Of a stretch of DNA of 64,000 nt, positions 11,901 to 22,900 are shown piece by piece. Position 1 is the stretch's first letter; the number at the start of each line of letters is the position of its first letter. The DNA comes from Ciborinia camelliae. Lineage: Eukaryota > Ascomycota > Leotiomycetes > Helotiales > Sclerotiniaceae. Under the pieces are notes generated by a model. The model was not told the origin of the DNA, did no database searches, and saw nothing but the letters and a program-made list of their open reading frames with translations. A program made the position numbers and the translations under genes. The DNA lies in the NCBI GenBank assembly GCA_025890175.1, contig JANPYM010000005.1:903085-967084 (forward strand), in the 5' to 3' direction.

Positions 11901-12776
11901 GGTGTTTTGATTGATGGGAGGAGGATACAGTTGTCTCATGTACATTTCTGATGTTTAGGGTTTCTTTCGAAGGAGTAGAAGAATAATAAAAAGACCTGAC
12001 TTTACACCCAACCATTAAAACCTACACATGCACTTGAACTGGAGTGATCTCCATGACACCATCACATGCCTTGGCCAACCTCATTGATAGATATTCCATG
12101 CTCATATGAAGAACAACTTCATGAACCTTGTGGTTTGCTTCGATAGTTGATGCTAAGACAGGCTTGAATTTGAAAAGACATATTCATGAAAATATCACGC
12201 CACTAGGAAAAGCCCTCTTCAACAAGGTCACGGTGATGTGGGATCATTGGTGATAATCCATGTGATAGTTTATTGATCCTTCAACAACGACAACAACCCT
12301 CCAACTTACATACTTTCACATAGAAGATAGCTCGGAAAGAAAGATGCAAATAATCATGCATCGTCCTAGGGATATTCGAAATGATGAACAACCTTTAGAA
12401 TCCTATGAGTCAGTCTTCATTTGTCATTTCGAAGTATACCATAGTCAGACCACCAAGTATCTTCGAGTTTATTCTTTTCCAAATTCCCACATACCAAAAT
12501 CCAACTAGAACACACTTAAAAATTAAAAACTACTTTTTCTTCTCGTCGTCGATATTGTTGCATATTACCGCAAGACTTTGCTCTACACCTCAACATCTAT
12601 TTCCAAATCTATATCCATATCTTCGATGCTGGAACATACCCTCCACCCGCTGCTTCTCGCATCAGCCAGACATTAAATCATACGATACCATCATTGCCAC
12701 CCATCCCAAATCCTTCATCATTTAAAATAACCTCTCACATCCAACCAATCAACGACCCGAAAATCCATCGCGCCCA
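11901..12776. other. Intergenic with a coding-like fragment on the minus strand
   Basis: Between family members 2 and 3. On the minus strand, a frame ending with TAG at 12022-12024 reads convincingly for about 50 codons (for example VLASTIEANHKVHEVVLHMS and MRLAKACDGVMEITPVQVHV) but has no start and no clear upstream exon. It may be a gene relic or a last exon. From about 12400 the DNA is leader-like for the gene at 12777. Confidence 0.4.
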
Positions 12777-13502
12777 ATGTCCGCGCAAAACCCAATCGGC
12801 CGTCTCTACAAAGTCTTCAACACCCACTACCGCAACGTGACCAAATTCCACATCTGCGGGCACCTGGGCGACAAGATAGCACTCCACTCCGACGAAACCT
12901 ACTACACGCTACCGGGCGCCTGCTACTGGATCAGCGGCAAAGCGTGCAACACTCTGCACGTGGGAGGCGATAAATCGTGCGCGCAAATCTTCGGGGGGAT
13001 ATCCAGCGTTCTTGACGAGAAGGGATACACGGCCTTCGAGCGGATGTTATATGGGATATGGGCGAAACATCTGGGGACGCTGCAGGCTGCGGCAAGCCCA
13101 CTGTCGACATTCGAGTGGATATATGTGAGGCTCGCGATTGGCGAGTGTGGGGTGGGCGAGATGGATCGGCAGTTTAAGACGCGGTTGCGCATGCAGGTGC
13201 AGATGGAGATGGAGAAGAGGAATACGATGCAGAGGGAGGTGGAGAGGAAGAAAATTCGGAAGATTGAGTTGCATATGTTGATGGAGATGGGGAGGCAGAC
13301 GGATGTTAAAATGCAGAGGGAGGTGGATATGAAAATTAGGTTGCAGATGGAGAGGGAGAGGGAAGTGGAGAAGAATTTGCAGATCGAGAAGGAGAACCGG
13401 GCGGAGAGGAATATCCCGAGTGCACTCGAGAGACGAGGAACTGAGTACTATAATAGCGGATTACGACGATTCAAATGGAACACGGGAGCAGGTGCCAAGT
13501 AA
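12777..13502 (+). CDS. Unnamed small protein with coiled coil, tandem family member 3, 241 aa
   Basis: Single exon, start MSAQNPIGRLYK. The N-terminal 120 residues match the family: RLYKVFNTHYRN lead, VTKFHICG at residues 21-28, TYYTLPGAC ending at Cys49, further Cys57 and Cys68, FEWI at 112-115. From about residue 135 to 210 it is a Met/Arg/Glu/Gln-rich, strongly repetitive helical segment (MQVQMEMEKR, VKMQREVDMKIRLQMERERE) that is probably a coiled coil grown from a GAG/ATG-rich DNA repeat. Its G+C content is clearly higher than that of the other two genes. No signal peptide. Function unknown. Confidence 0.7.
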   Translation: MSAQNPIGRLYKVFNTHYRNVTKFHICGHLGDKIALHSDETYYTLPGACYWISGKACNTLHVGGDKSCAQIFGGISSVLDEKGYTAFERMLYGIWAKHLGTLQAAASPLSTFEWIYVRLAIGECGVGEMDRQFKTRLRMQVQMEMEKRNTMQREVERKKIRKIELHMLMEMGRQTDVKMQREVDMKIRLQMEREREVEKNLQIEKENRAERNIPSALERRGTEYYNSGLRRFKWNTGAGAK

Positions 13503-14616
13503 GCTATATCTTCATGTCACCGAGTATCTATCTTAAGTTACCACTACTAACGATATATCCGCAATTTAGGAAATCTGGGCGAAGATGATTGATATTTTTA
13601 TTTGATGTTTGGGATATTTTTGTAGACGCATCTTTTATGGGGTATGAGCTGAGTATGAGATAAGATATATGATAGAGAAAGTTTGGGTTGGGTCGATTAC
13701 AAACTGTAACGGCAGATGCATGAATTATGTAATGCAGAATCTGGATAAATATATCATCATTGTATACTAGGTACCTACCTACTATGATAGGTGACCATGC
13801 CTTACCTCGCCAGAGTCAGTAACTTAGAGAAAGTTCAATTGATTGATAGATCTCCCTCTCACCAGATCATATAAACCATACTAGCATACAGATCTCTCAA
13901 GCCATTAGCATCCACCTACCCACCTACCTATACAAAGGAAAAGGAAAGGCAAGGCAAGAATATAGATACCAAGTCAAATTTCAACCCAACAAACAAATCA
14001 TCAACAGTATCTTACATCCTAGACCCACTTTCCCACCCGCCATGCTAGCCCACAGCAAAGCATGACTTAAGAAGATGACTACCTTCTCCAGTGTACTCAT
14101 ACTCATACTCATACTCATACATCCTCATCTTAATCTCCATCTACATCTCTCATACAAAAGCCATAGGTATTACCCCCGTCTCCCCCCCTACACCATATAC
14201 CATATACCATATACCATATACCATATACCATATACCATATACCATATACCATACACCATATACCCAATGATAATAATCAATTAACACTTCCTTCATCTCT
14301 CAAAGAAAACACACTTTCATTTTCCACATCCATATCCAAATCCACATCCAAATCCAAAACAACAAAAACAACACAACACAATCCCAATCTTAAATTTCAA
14401 TTTCCACCTTTCGATAATGCTTCATAAAAAACTCCATACTATAATATAACCAAGGTAACAACATCCACGCATACAAACTCCCCTTCATAACCGTAATGTA
14501 AATGCCGATGCCAATGCCAATGCCAGCCCGCACCCGTTCCGACCATACATGCATGCATCCAAAATCAACCAACAAACTTATGTAAAACACCATACTCATA
14601 CTCATATTGCACCCTC
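13503..14616. other. Intergenic, repeat-rich
   Basis: No supportable gene. Contains AAGG/CCTA runs, an ACTCAT repeat near 14096-14120 and a long CATATAC microsatellite. Confidence 0.6.
14193..14263. repeat. (CCATATA)10 heptanucleotide microsatellite
   Basis: About ten near-perfect 7-bp units (CCATATA) in a row with one variant near the right end. Confidence 0.92.
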
Positions 14617-14880
14617 CTAACGAGTACACTTAAACTTGAGGGCGGTGCCCATTGATGACATAAGACTGGTTGATCGTCTTATATCATGCTGGATATTGAC
14701 CCCGCCCTTCCTCCCCAAACAACCAGCATAAATAACTTTTTTGGTTCCAAAGATTCCCTGCCCGGTCGAAAACAACATGGGGTGATCATGGTTATGGCTT
14801 TTCAACTGAAAACCCGAAAGCGCAATCTTTGACGAATCATCACTGATATTCTCAAAGATTCCAAGGCTAGCTGAAGCCAT
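14617..14880 (-). CDS. Possible small protein, 87 aa, unknown
   Basis: An ATG at 14880 opens an 87-codon frame reading MASASLGIFENISDDSSKIA and ending KFKCTR. Composition looks protein-like (Gly/Ser/His, few rare runs). It sits 70 bp downstream of the Zn2Cys6 gene on the same strand, so it could also be 3'-UTR. The DNA at 14822-14848 is repeated imperfectly at 14890-14916, just before the ATG. No family recognised. Confidence 0.3.
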   Translation of the reverse strand: MASASLGIFENISDDSSKIALSGFQLKSHNHDHPMLFSTGQGIFGTKKVIYAGCLGRKGGVNIQHDIRRSTSLMSSMGTALKFKCTR

Positions 14881-14950
14881 AGAAAAAATGCAATCTCGGA
14901 CGAATCCTCACTGAGACCAGCGAGACCTTTTAGACTGCACCTATCCCTTC

Positions 14951-17030
14951 TTACCCAAAAACAATATTCCACTCCTTACTCTCACAAATCCCCCTCCAAT
15001 CCCCCTCCTCATATCCTCCTTCATCCACCCTCCTCCAAACTTCCTGTATCACCTCCCAAGCGCGCATAATATTCTGCATCCCCTGTCTCCTCTCCGTTCT
15101 GCAAAAAGCTTTGGTTGCCAATTCCCTATCAGTTTCCGTTTCCGCCTCACATGCCGCTACGAATAATGGCCAGAGCAATGCTGACATTGGTCCATCTTGA
15201 CATAGCTCTGCTAGGTCAACAACATTGGCGCAGGCAATTAGTGAAAGTTTAGTGTGTTTTTGGACTAAAGGATGGGATCTGGGGTGAGAATGGATGGTAC
15301 GATAGAGGTAGATAAATGCAGAGTGTCGATATGCTTCAGCATTATTAAGGATAGTTTGCATACGGGCGTCCTCGGAAGTGATATTATACTTCGAGGAAGT
15401 ATCTTCTTCCTCCCCGTCTTGTTTAGGTGAGGACGGCCCTTTTGCCACGAAGCTTGGCTTCCAATTTGTAAGAGCCATGTCTATAGCCTGAGATGTACTT
15501 TCGAGTTCGGTCCGTAAAACACTGGCTTTACTCAACTGACCATCTTCTATGGCAGCTTGGAGAGAACATTTGTAGGAGAGGAGATGTGAAAGTCGATGAA
15601 TGATAGGCCACAGTTCCGTCGACAGGCCAAGGAGTGTATCAACCGAATTTAATGGCGAATTTTTATTCGCTTCATCAGGTGCAATTGGAAAAGAAAATGG
15701 GCTTGCTGTAGGCTGTGTGGTAGTATTTGGAGGTGTACCCAGAGAAAGAGCTGTGATGACATCGTAAAACCGGAACGCCTGGTCTCGTCAGAAGCAATTC
15801 ATATATTGATTAGCGGAAAACATACCCGCTCGAGAAATTGGCCCGTCGGAGTTGGTTTCTGAGGTCTAGAGTCCATGATTGACATTGCTCCTTTCAGATG
15901 ACCATGCACAATACTAGAATTACCGCGTTGTACGAGCTGACACATGATCAATACAAGCCACGATAATTAATCCGAGGATAATATTACTCACCACTTCATA
16001 ATAAACGACCAACATAATTGCCCCTAGTATTTCTTCCCGATTTGCCTGGTCGTTTTGTTGAATGAGTTTTGCCAGCCCTTGCAATGCCTTATTGTGAAAG
16101 TCTAAAGATTTCTCTTGATTTTCCACTCCCCTGTATTCCATATGTGCACTGCTCAATGCGAGTATCGCATTCATGACCGTTGAACTGGCGTGAGACAATG
16201 GTAGAATAAGTTGTCGAAATGGATTGCCCGTGTCTTCTTTAAAGACAATGAGATGTGATAGTGTATTGCAGAAATGATCAATGAGAGCTCTGCGATTCCT
16301 TTTCTCTGAAAATTCCAGGAATACTGGTGAACTGAATTCCAGAAGAGGGGAAACAACCGGTGAAGGAGCAATCATTGCTAGATCTGGGTATTGACTTCGT
16401 GTTCGAACGATTGTGCCGGCAGAAGGACAATTGATGTATGTCTCCTCTCTTATGATTTCCTCCACATCGTTGTCATCCTCGTAAAAGCTCCCCCAATTAT
16501 AAAATGAGTGCTGCGAAGTTTCAGAGAAAGGATATTCCATGAATTCATCCCATTTGTTTTCTGAGATCTCCGCATCTTCGTCTGTAATTATGCTCAACCC
16601 TTGTGAATATTGCCGCGGCCATCGTTCGCGATCAAAGCTTGGGGAGTCACTATCTTGTGAAAGTGCGGATTCTGCGTAAGAAGCCCTTCTTCGTTTTCGT
16701 GGCTTTATAGCTTCATATTCGCATTTCAGACCTCGTTCTGTACATCTATCGCATCGTGGACGTTCTTCATTACATTTCTTCTTCTGCGGTTGTTGTTAAG
16801 AACTTGCATGGATTTATATATAAATCGAACATCTCGTACCTTTTCCTTGCTGTCACATCATTAGTACTCAAGAATAACCAGTTATAGAGCGGGACAAACC
16901 TACCAATGTATACACCCTTTTGCCACAACCAATGTTAGCTATTCTCATTTAAAGTAGTTAACTGACACTTACCAGCTCTTGACCTTTTCTTAGGAACTTT
17001 TGGCAATGCTTTTTTGGTATATAGAAGCAT
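14951..17030 (-). CDS. Zn2Cys6 transcription factor with fungal TF domain 2, 603 aa
   Basis: Six exons: 16973-17030, 16904-16916 (13 nt), 16840-16849 (10 nt), 15992-16783, 15826-15936, 14951-15778. All introns are 47-56 bp GT-AG and the total is an exact multiple of three. Splicing yields a canonical zinc cluster with cysteines at residues 21, 24, 31, 38, 41 and 48 (CxxC-x6-C-x6-CxxC-x6-C), followed by a KPRKRRR basic linker. The rest resembles the Fungal_trans_2 (PF11951) class: [58 protein letters not shown] and [15 protein letters not shown]. It should be a nuclear DNA-binding regulator; targets are unknown. ATG at 17030 is chosen because no other in-frame ATG lies upstream in the exon. 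Confidence 0.9.
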
Positions 17031-20000
17031 CCTAGCGAAAAGTGCAGAAGATATATAGGTATATACTTTCGAATATTGTACTGAAACACTTCGTTCTATC
17101 TCACACAAAGATTGGATTGCAAGACCGAACAAATATGATAGAGAAAAAGTACCTCAAAATAATGTTACACTGTTCTTGCGCGCGAATGGTTACACGACAT
17201 CTGACAGGAAGGTTACCAAAAAGATTTCCAATTCCAACACTGCAGGTGACAGACGACAAACAGACCAGGGAGGGTGGTAGTCTGTAGATGGAGATGGCGT
17301 GCGGGGTAAGCCCCGGTGAGTGCCTTCTTGGAAATCCCAGGTCTCCAGATGTTTCGCCGGTGCTTCTTTCCTCTTTCTATGAAATGCATGGTGAGATTGT
17401 CCTAAAGAAGTATCGTGTCCGACGAGGATTGGATTGGATTGGATTGGATTATTGGCTTGGATACGACTCATACAAGGTTCGAGGCTCAAAAGGTTTTCAA
17501 AGTGGAGATTCAAGGATGGGGACATGGGATGCCCATCAAAGCCAATGTTGTTGGTATTTGCGGAGTACGGGGTAGGAGATCAGACGATACAATTTCATTT
17601 ATGTATGTATATAGAGATCCTGGTTGATGCATCGGCTTCGGAGAAACTTAATATGATTCTCAAAGTCCGTAGGTATGATTTCTTTCTTTTTCAGCTTGCG
17701 TTTGCCGTTGTTTGCCGTTGGGTACATATGTACCTAGCACTCGGGACTGGATCATCCTCGAATTCCTCATTATGGTTTGAAAATGGCGGTGATTCTAGGG
17801 GGCCAATATATGTATCCTCGGTTATTATACCTAGGTACGGAATCGAAGCCGGTGTGATTGAATTATGGATTTCTGCAGAATGCAATAAGATATATGTCTG
17901 AGGATAGAAATATCAAAATAGTCAACTAGGATAGGAGCCTTGTAAATACCCCAGACCCCATTCATTTGATGTCAGCTGGATATCTGGGTCTAGATGCGAT
18001 CCCCAAAAATCCAGAGAATTCTATGTCTTTCTATCTCATAGTGGGGAGCAAGCCGCCAAACCCCAATAGCTTGCTGCACTCGCATGTTTCCAACCCAACA
18101 AAGTCTGCCACCACGGCAGTGGCCCCTGGGGGCCAGCGAAGTGTCATTCGATTGATTCCTGACCTGAAAATATCAAAGTAGGCAAGTAAAAGATGTACAA
18201 CAGACACCAATGGAATAGTATTGGGCCACTCAATGTCGTGCAAAAAGACCCAAGACCTCCCCGCATTTTGGTATCACGTCCGGAAGAAAGGGGCCTGTAT
18301 GATCGGGATTGTATTAAGGAAAAAGAGAAACTAATATCTGAGCACGGCCCGGGTGGTACCGATATTGCATTATTGTTTGGTCGGTTTCCTTATTATTGGG
18401 GTTGTTATATCGACGTATATTTTATATCTAATGTGTAGGTAGTCAACGTTTGGCAAAAGACATGATGAGAATGCTGTAAACTAGCAGAGAAATCTGTGAC
18501 AAGTGCATAGGGGGGAATATTGAGGGAGTAGAATCTATTTCCAAAAAGACCTATCAATAAGTTCGATGAGCCTGTTATACATCTCATTCTTGTATTGAAA
18601 TAATCATCTCATAAACATCAGATAGTAGTTTCGGGGATTACAACTCCTAAAGATTCGAGCTTCAGCTTTTTTGATAATTTGAGATCTGTCGGAAATGTCT
18701 GAGATAATCTTAAAATTCCAAAGATCATTTCAAATCATTAGATATGCAACAAAACTGATTTCTTCGGGTCACATGATTATCGGGGGATAGCGGTGGTAAC
18801 TGGGTAGATGCTTTCCATAATAAGCCTGCCGAGTTGCTTGACTGCACAGTCACGGTAGTCGGTCGCCGTGGGCCAGAGAGCCTTTCCGCGGTTTCAAATC
18901 TTGAGTTCAATGATTAGGTAAGAAATATGATTAACCTGTAGCCAACAATATAAATTTCTTTGGGATATGGCTGGTACAATGGTGAGAAGAAATATTATTA
19001 TTTTTCATCCAACACCTGGGCAGTTGATCGCATAGAAAACTTGGAAACATCGCTTCCAAATGATGTCATGCACCGCCACAGCTGATGATATATTGTGGCT
19101 AAAGAAGAGGCAATCAAAGTGCGGGGGGGGATAATATCAATTGTCCCAGTGGTGAGTGTGCATACAAGGTCAAACCGATCTTATGCGGGACCATGCCAAC
19201 TTTATCTTATATTTCTTATTCTCGTTGATTCTATTTCTATTTGGGTATCAAGAGCATCACGAGAATTGCATTTACTTAATGCTCATTTGCTGAAAACTCC
19301 CGATGTACCGGTAGATCTTATTCATTCTTTCGTCATCAAATCAAATCACGAGAATAGAAGGTATGGAATTCAAGGCAAAATTTCATGTCTAGGTATGGTC
19401 TTGGAGAAGAGCAGTGCATCGAACGCATCAATGATACCCGGACATGACTACTTCAGAGAACAGCTACCGTGGAGTGGAGAGAGAGATACTTAGTAAGTTA
19501 GATTCTTTTCAGATCAGACCTTGATACAAGCACAAGCAATGCTTCCACGACTCCACTACACTTGGTGGTGTATGGCGCAATATTCCTGGCACTGTTCCAC
19601 CTTCTACATCATTACCTTGCGTTTGATACCCACTTCACCTGCCTTTCCTTTCATTCACTTCAGCCTTCAGTCCTTGTACTCCCCAGGCCATGCACAATTG
19701 AGACATTGGAATCAGATCAAGCTAAATGTGATATCAAAGCTTGCCAGGTTCTGTTTATAGTAAACTGCGGGGGACTGACGACATCAATTATGTCAAAACA
19801 TGACCTCAGTTACCTTGATTTTACTTTGTCAATAATTTGTCAGACATCTTTTGGAGCAAATACCTTCATATAAATACTTCGTCCTTGTCGTGGATACATT
19901 TTGCTTTCTTCCCATATACCCATTTACTATTTGCTTAAGATACCGCTCAGTTTACAAACTTAATCATCAGAGCATCCCCTTTACATAGAACAACAACCAA

Positions 20001-20037
20001 TTACACATTACAAACTCCAAACTACAAATTCGCTATC
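17031..20037. other. Intergenic, 3.0 kb between divergent genes
   Basis: No convincing gene in either strand. It separates the zinc-cluster gene (minus) from the repetitive protein gene (plus) and is probably long regulatory DNA. It contains (GGATT)5 at 17426-17450, a doubled TTTGCCGTTG at about 17700-17719, and a G8 run near 19124. Open frames of 60-150 codons are present but have no protein-like composition or clean splice links. Confidence 0.6.
19869..19876 (+). promoter_or_regulatory. TATA-box candidate for the gene at 20038
   Basis: TATAAATA about 162 bp upstream of the ATG, followed by a CT- and CA-rich leader. Position relative to a transcription start cannot be confirmed. Confidence 0.45.
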
Positions 20038-21991
20038 ATGGACATGATTAAGGCTATCCTGTATGTTTTCTTACCATACCTTTGTCCCGATGGCTGTCAA
20101 CTAATTTTTACATAGTCACGGCACTACTCCTCAACACGAAAAGGAGGTGAAAGAAGAGAAGGAGGCCGAAAAGATCGAGGAAAAGGAAGAGAAGAAGGCC
20201 GAAAAGCATAGTTCACATTCAACTACTGGTGAAGCAAACCATCTTGGAAATGCTTCCCACTCTACAACTCACCCATCCAATACCGCCAATGCAAATTCTG
20301 AACCAGCAGGCGTACACGGCTCATGGGGATTTGGCCAAAATACAATGAATTCCGATCATCATAGCACACCAAGTGATGGTCCCCTCACAAGTCACGGACT
20401 TCATGGCCAGAAAGAAGATGCAATTGGTTCTGGTGGCGTAAACGTGCCTCACAGACCTAGGGATTCTGAAACTCGCACAAGCGAAACTGGACTTGCAGCA
20501 CACATTGCTAGAAACATTCGCTCATCACCCAATCGTCTTCCATCTAACACCGCATCTGGACTAGGTGGTATTACCAGCATGCCTTCAGGAAAGGAGTTGA
20601 ACACTCACGATAGAGATAACATCGGAAGTCATGGCACTTCTCATCATGGCAGAGATGCAGCTCTTGGCAGTGGAGCAGTTGGTGCTGCCGGATTGGCTGA
20701 GCATGAACATCGAAAGCATGAAAACACGGGTCTTGGATCGAACAACCGGACCCATGGATATTCCGAGGGTTTTCACGGAACTTACAACTCAGCTGCATTA
20801 AACACCGCCGATCTAAGAGTCGATTCGGACTTGGATGGAAATCGCCTCCCTAATAAGACTTCCTCCGGTAATGGTACTAAAGATGCCTATAACACAGCTG
20901 GTTCTTCAGGGCATCATTTAGGTCGTGACGCTGCCGCAGTTAGTGCTACAGGAGTCGTTGGGGAGGGTATTCATCATCACTATAACAACCAACATAACCA
21001 TGGTGTCCTTGGAGGATCTAATGGACCTCACCAGACAGCTACTGCAAACCGTCTGGATCCTCATTTGGGTAGTTCAGGAGTTCGCACTGAAGGCGCTCAT
21101 ACTCATCACGGACATGGAGCCCAATCTGAAGGTCGAGTTGAGGGCGGTGGGGCTGAGGAGGCTGACGGTGTTCACGGTGCTAAGGGTACTTCAGCTGGTG
21201 CTGGTGTAGTTCCAATTGGAGCTTATGAAGCTGGTCGTGGAAACACTACTACTGCCGGACCACACTCATCTAACTTGGCCAACAAGGCAGATACAACAGT
21301 GGATAGCGATCTCTCGAAGCAACAAAATCATCATTATGGACGTGACGCTGCCGTAGCTGGTGGTGTAGCTGGGGCAGCATATGAGGCTAACAAGCATCAT
21401 CATAACAGCGCAAATACTACCGCCGGACCTCATTCTTCAAATATCGAGAACAAGGCCGATCCAAGAGTTGACAGTGACCGCTCCAGGGCAGAGCATAATT
21501 ATGGAAGAGATGCTACCCTTGCAGGAGGTGCTGCAGGAACAGCTTACGAAGCTAACAAACAACATAACACTCATGGTTCCGACCAAAAGCCTGTCGGTAA
21601 AGACATTGGAGATAAACTCCACGGTGTTGAAAGAAACCGTGGTGTCAATGGACCTACCGGATTCCCCCACGAAAGTGGTTACTCGACAACATCTGGTGTT
21701 GTAGGAGCTGGTGTTCCAGATGCTCGTGAGAATGCTCAAGACAGCCACAACACTCACGGTCACCACAACTCAAACAATATCGAACACCCAATTCACAATT
21801 CTGCCAGAGGACCTGATCATATTTTCACTGCCCCCGTCATGGATGACCCAGCTGCTAATTCTGATCTGCGAGATGGAAAGATAGACCAACATGAACACCG
21901 CCATGGAGTCTCAGGGGTTGGACGTGATTATGGTGATGACCACAGCTACTCCACAGGTGGCGGTCATGAGCATAGCAAGAGTAGAGGATAA
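20038..21991 (+). CDS. His/Gly/Asn-rich repetitive hydrophilin-like protein, 632 aa
   Basis: Exon 1 is 20038-20060 (MDMIKAIL) and exon 2 is 20116-21991, with a 55-bp intron. The protein starts with a Glu/Lys run and is then almost wholly hydrophilic, rich in His, Gly, Asn, Ser, Thr and Ala. A module recurs about four times: GPHSSNxxNKAD followed by VDSDxS, then H-x-YGRDAAxAGGxAGxAYEA. The clearest copies are at 21250-21400 and 21415-21565, with weaker ones at about 20640-20720 and 20780-20960. There is no signal peptide or membrane segment. Composition is like stress hydrophilins (LEA-like), so a desiccation or stress role is possible, but that is inference. The same frame continues past the stop as coding-like sequence (see next entry). 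Confidence 0.8.
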
Positions 21992-22300
21992 GAAAATTAA
22001 ATCAACTCTGCTCCACTGGGAAATACTTCCACTGCACCTGGCTCTGGATTAAGAGATAACAACTATAATACATCCTCAAGTTCTACTGGTTTAAACCACA
22101 ACAACCTGACTGGCCACAACACCACATTCTCAAACACCACAGGCTCAAAGCACGGTTCTGACTTGACTGGCCATAATTCCACGTCCACCGGGTTGGACCA
22201 CAGTTCTGGATTGACCGGATTATCTGGCATCTCTGGCGAGAATAGATCGGGAGAGATTTCTGAGTTTGGAAACAACAATACCAACAGTCGGGGTTTGTAA
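21992..22300 (+). other. In-frame coding-like extension beyond two stop codons
   Basis: After the TAA at 21989-21991 a second in-frame TAA follows at 21998-22000. The same frame then stays open to TAA at 22298-22300. It reads NSAPLGNTSTAPGSGLRDNN and then GLxHNNLTGHNTT, LTGHNSTSTGLDHSSGLTGL, the same Asn/Gly/Ser/Thr/His style as the upstream protein. This looks like a former C-terminus cut off by stops, or a segment reached by splicing or readthrough. A phase-compatible intron (donor at 21980-21981, acceptor ending near 22056) can be drawn but has a weak donor. Confidence 0.55.
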
Positions 22301-22900
22301 AGAAAGCTGGCAAGCAAACAAGCGGATGGATAATATTCTTTATGTGTTTTATCATTTGTCATGATTAATGGGTGTTTATATTAATTGTCACGGGCTTAAG
22401 GCTTTTATGTATATTTAGCTAGTGGATTCAGGAACGGATATGGATTATCATAGTTCAATATAATATGAGTGTCGCAAAGGAGTGATATTTGTGAACATCG
22501 AGTGAAGAGAACAAAAGACCGAGGAAATGGAACATTCCAATTAATAATCAAGAACCTGCAATTGTGAGAAGTTCAAGGTATTCTTTGTAGCTAGCAAGAC
22601 ACTAGCGAGTGTTGGTGCTCCTTATGAAACGAACCTCGCTAGTCACCAATCCAGTCAAAGAAGACTTAAAAATGACGTTGCTTCTATCCTTATTTCATCT
22701 TCACGTTCCTCAAAATATTCTGCTTATTGATCATTTGAACAGTTTCATCAAATTGATATCCTTTTCCTGTTGATCTGTTAATAATATCTTCTTGCATTAG
22801 ATTGTCCTCCTCCTTTTTTCTGATATTGACATTATACTAAGTATCAAAACTTTAAACTCGCGACAATTTTAACTCAGGAGAGGGAGAATTAACCTTCACC
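22301..22900. other. Intergenic promoter DNA
   Basis: No gene seen. The part 22680-22900 is CT-rich leader DNA for the gene starting at 22901. Confidence 0.6.

Noticed and set aside
14193..14263. Regular repeats that might suggest a CRISPR array
   Set aside because: 7-bp units without spacers in a eukaryotic genome: a microsatellite.
17288..18181. Several plus-strand ORFs of 60-155 codons
   Set aside because: Mutually overlapping in different frames, built over the GGATT repeat, without protein-like features.
22063..22362. 99-codon minus-strand ORF
   Set aside because: It is the antisense shadow of the repetitive coding-like extension; Pro/Leu/Trp periodicity mirrors the plus-strand Gly/Asn/Ser repeats.
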